Assembly (NCBI GenBank): GCA_023231165.1
Contig: JALNVY010000120.1
Location: forward strand, 1-7,337
DNA: 7,337 nucleotides
Direction: 5' to 3'
Origin: Syntrophales bacterium
GTDB lineage: Bacteria; Desulfobacterota; Syntrophia; Syntrophales; UBA8958
Both the position numbers and the translations under genes were made by a program. Under the pieces are notes generated by a model. The model was not told the origin of the DNA and ran no database searches. It worked only from the letters and a program-made list of their open reading frames with translations. This document shows, in pieces, positions 5,189-7,337 of this stretch (position 1 is its first letter; every line of letters starts with the position of its first letter).

Positions 5189-7296
5189 TTTTTTGAATTG
5201 TTTACCCCGTCATCATAGATGACACAGGTGTTGCCACCCTGATTTTTTGCCTGGTACATGGCGTTGTCGGCGTTTTTTGCCAGGGCGTCGAAGTCTTCAC
5301 CGTCCCGTGGATAAAGGACGATGCCGAGGCTTGCATTGATCAGGAAAGATTGCTCCCCGACTTCTACCGGCTTTTGAAAGGCGGCGATGATCTTTGCCCC
5401 CAGTTTTTCCACATCTCTTACCTTACGGATACCGGGCAGGAGCGTCATGAATTCGTCGCCTCCCGTGCGGGCTACGGTGTCCCCTTCCCGAAGTTGTTTT
5501 TTAATACGTTCCACAAAGGCGCAAAGGATGCAATCGCCCATGTAGTGGCCATAAGAATCATTGATCTCTTTGAATTTATCGAGATCCAGCATCATCACCG
5601 CAAGTTGTTCACTGTTTCTTTTTGCCTGGGTCAGGGCCAGGATAAGGCGGTCGTGAAAGAGAATACGATTCGGCAATCCCGTCAAGGCGTCATGATAGGC
5701 CATCCACTGAATAGTCTCCTCTGCCTTTCTCCGCTCCGTTACATCATGCAGAATCCCCATGAAACCGATTGGCTTTCCCTTGCTGTCCTTTTGCAAAGAG
5801 ACGGAAATTTCCACATATTGTTCTTTTCCATCCAGACGGTTGACGCGATTCACCAGTCCCTTTTCCGGTTCACCGGTCATGAAGACGCGATGGAAGATGT
5901 TATAAATATCAACATCCTCTCCCTCAAGGGAAAAATCCCTGAAACTCATGCCCTTGAGTTTATGGCGGGGGATGCCGGCAATCCGTGCGCAGGCGTCATT
6001 GCTGAACTGAATGGTTCCTTTCAGATCAACTTCATAATAACCGTCGCCGATGTTTTCGATGATCGTCCGGTATCTTTCCTCGCTGGCCCTCAGGGCATCC
6101 TGTGCTAACTTCCGATCAGTAATATCAACATGGTTCCCCTCATAATAGAGAAAACGTCCTTGATCATCTCTGACTTCTCTGGCGTTTACGGATACCCAGA
6201 ACACGCTTCCGTCTATTCTATAGGTGGCGTGTTCGAAATCTTCTATGAAGCCTTGCCTTTTTATCGTCTCTTTAAAATATTCGCGATCTTCGGGGTATAC
6301 GTAATGTTGCCTCGCCATGTCCGTGATCGCGGCGATCATTTCTTCCGGTGAAGCAAATCCGCACATCTTTGCCATGGTGGGATTGACACGGATGAACCGG
6401 CCTTCGGGACTACTCTGAAACATACCCTCAAGGGCATACTCAAAAATCTGCCGGTAATTGCCTTCACTTACTCTCAAGGCCTGTTCCGTTTTTTTTATAT
6501 CGGTCACATCCCGCATGGATTCGATAGCCCCTACCACCTTTCCCCCTGTATCGAAAAGAGGGCTTGCCTTGGCCCAGAGGTAAACTTTCTGACCTCGCAC
6601 TGTATTTGGGCGAACAGGTTCAGCAATCAGGCATGTTCCCTCTTTGCGGATGATGGCATACTTACTGATGATGTCCGGATCGTCCGATCTTATAAAATCG
6701 ATAAGAATAGGACGGCGATCGCCGTAAAAGGGGATGGCGTATTCATAATCGCCCTTACCCAGCATATCTTCATGCCCGATACCGGTCATCTCCGCAATGG
6801 CCTGGTTCCAGGCAATGACCTTGCCTTCCTTATCAATTGCCAAAGTTGCATCGGGCAGAAAATTGATCATATCGATCAGACGTTTCTCCACTTCCCGGCG
6901 CTTTTCTTCCATCAGCTTCTTTTCGGTCACATCCATGGAATTTCCAAGGATGGCCTGTCTCCCCTGGTAGGTGATGGCGGTAACCGTCTCCATAATCCAA
7001 CGGATCTGCCAATCCCTGGTAATGATCCGGAATTCATATGGTTCTGTTCTCAGACCTTTAAGCATCTCCCGGGCCAGCTTATTTACCAGGTCTCTGTCTT
7101 CGTGATGAACGATACTGAAGGCGTCACGGCCCACGAGGTCTATAGGCGTGTATCCGGCATAGGAGGCGGCATTCCGGTTGAGGTAGCTAAAAAGACCGTC
7201 CTGAAGCACATAGATACCTCCAAATGAGGCCTCGGCGATGGTCTGGTAAAAATCATTCTGTTGGATCTGGTCTTCTCTGATATGAGATATTTTCAT
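5161..7296 (-). CDS. Diguanylate cyclase with four PAS sensor domains
   Basis: This 711-residue protein probably makes the second messenger cyclic di-GMP from two GTP in response to a signal sensed by PAS domains. Four PAS/PAC units run in tandem at about 14-130, 140-270, 280-400 and 408-525. Each ends in a linker of the D-V/I-T-x-K/R type: DVTEKK, DVTDIKK, DITDRK and DVTERRK. The catalytic domain spans about 530-697, with YHDALTGLPNR (534-544), DLDKFKEIND (571-580) and an intact GGDEF signature (612-616). The inhibitory-site motif RxxD (REGD, 603-606) lies five residues before it, so product feedback is expected. There is no EAL domain, signal peptide or membrane segment, so it is probably cytoplasmic. 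The ATG is the only in-frame start, since a stop lies eight codons upstream, yet it has no clear Shine-Dalgarno sequence. The ligands are unknown. It is not obviously linked in function to panCD downstream. Confidence 0.93.
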   Translation of the reverse strand: MKISHIREDQIQQNDFYQTIAEASFGGIYVLQDGLFSYLNRNAASYAGYTPIDLVGRDAFSIVHHEDRDLVNKLAREMLKGLRTEPYEFRIITRDWQIRWIMETVTAITYQGRQAILGNSMDVTEKKLMEEKRREVEKRLIDMINFLPDATLAIDKEGKVIAWNQAIAEMTGIGHEDMLGKGDYEYAIPFYGDRRPILIDFIRSDDPDIISKYAIIRKEGTCLIAEPVRPNTVRGQKVYLWAKASPLFDTGGKVVGAIESMRDVTDIKKTEQALRVSEGNYRQIFEYALEGMFQSSPEGRFIRVNPTMAKMCGFASPEEMIAAITDMARQHYVYPEDREYFKETIKRQGFIEDFEHATYRIDGSVFWVSVNAREVRDDQGRFLYYEGNHVDITDRKLAQDALRASEERYRTIIENIGDGYYEVDLKGTIQFSNDACARIAGIPRHKLKGMSFRDFSLEGEDVDIYNIFHRVFMTGEPEKGLVNRVNRLDGKEQYVEISVSLQKDSKGKPIGFMGILHDVTERRKAEETIQWMAYHDALTGLPNRILFHDRLILALTQAKRNSEQLAVMMLDLDKFKEINDSYGHYMGDCILCAFVERIKKQLREGDTVARTGGDEFMTLLPGIRKVRDVEKLGAKIIAAFQKPVEVGEQSFLINASLGIVLYPRDGEDFDALAKNADNAMYQAKNQGGNTCVIYDDGVNNSKNSQQFFPFK

Positions 7297-7337
7297 GAAA
7301 TTTGACCGGTGAAAGTTTTAATATTTTTGTTAATTAG
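7297..7337. other. Short AT-rich upstream region of the cyclase gene
   Basis: These 41 bases precede the cyclase start. They are mostly A and T and contain an in-frame stop, but no convincing Shine-Dalgarno sequence. TTAACA (about 7333-7328, minus strand) resembles a -35 box but has no -10 partner at the right spacing. The promoter may lie beyond the window. Confidence 0.4.

Noticed and set aside
5350..6108. A 252-residue plus-strand open frame opposite the cyclase gene
   Set aside because: It is antisense to well-supported PAS and GGDEF domains, with no domain of its own.

Overview
This 7.3-kb window looks like ordinary chromosomal DNA from an anaerobic deltaproteobacterium, possibly of the Syntrophus/Smithella type. 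That guess rests on recognising protein families and gene content, not on a database search. All six complete genes lie on the minus strand, so transcription runs from high to low coordinates. A seventh gene, also on the minus strand, enters the window at its left edge with only its first five codons visible. I see no transposase, CRISPR array, tRNA, rRNA or phage gene.

In transcription order: (1) a soluble diguanylate cyclase with four PAS sensor domains (5161-7296). (2) A structured leader (about 5015-5153) containing a strong intrinsic terminator just 21 nt before the next start codon. (3) panC (4136-4993) and panD (3762-4118), which make beta-alanine and join it to pantoate to give pantothenate, the precursor of coenzyme A. 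(4) A 10-bp hairpin (3697-3724) that may end the panCD message. (5) A DUF502 membrane protein (3058-3669). (6) metK (1798-2976) and ahcY (353-1777), which make S-adenosylmethionine and clear S-adenosylhomocysteine. (7) A terminator-like, possibly dispersed repeat (274-320). (8) A 335-bp gene-free stretch holding a good sigma-70 promoter that points into the partial gene at the left edge.

Four start sites were moved downstream of the longest open frame on ribosome-binding-site and family-length evidence: panC to 4993, panD to 4118, DUF502 to 3669 and metK to 2976. ahcY starts at a GTG.

The most interesting element is the panC leader. The terminator leaves no room for a promoter between itself and panC, so panCD transcription must read through it. 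This points to attenuation, perhaps by a member of the 'pan' RNA motif class known upstream of pantothenate genes, including in deltaproteobacteria. The second point of interest is a MetK that keeps the known catalytic residues but departs from consensus at several normally invariant positions. I do not see a new defence or mobile system here.
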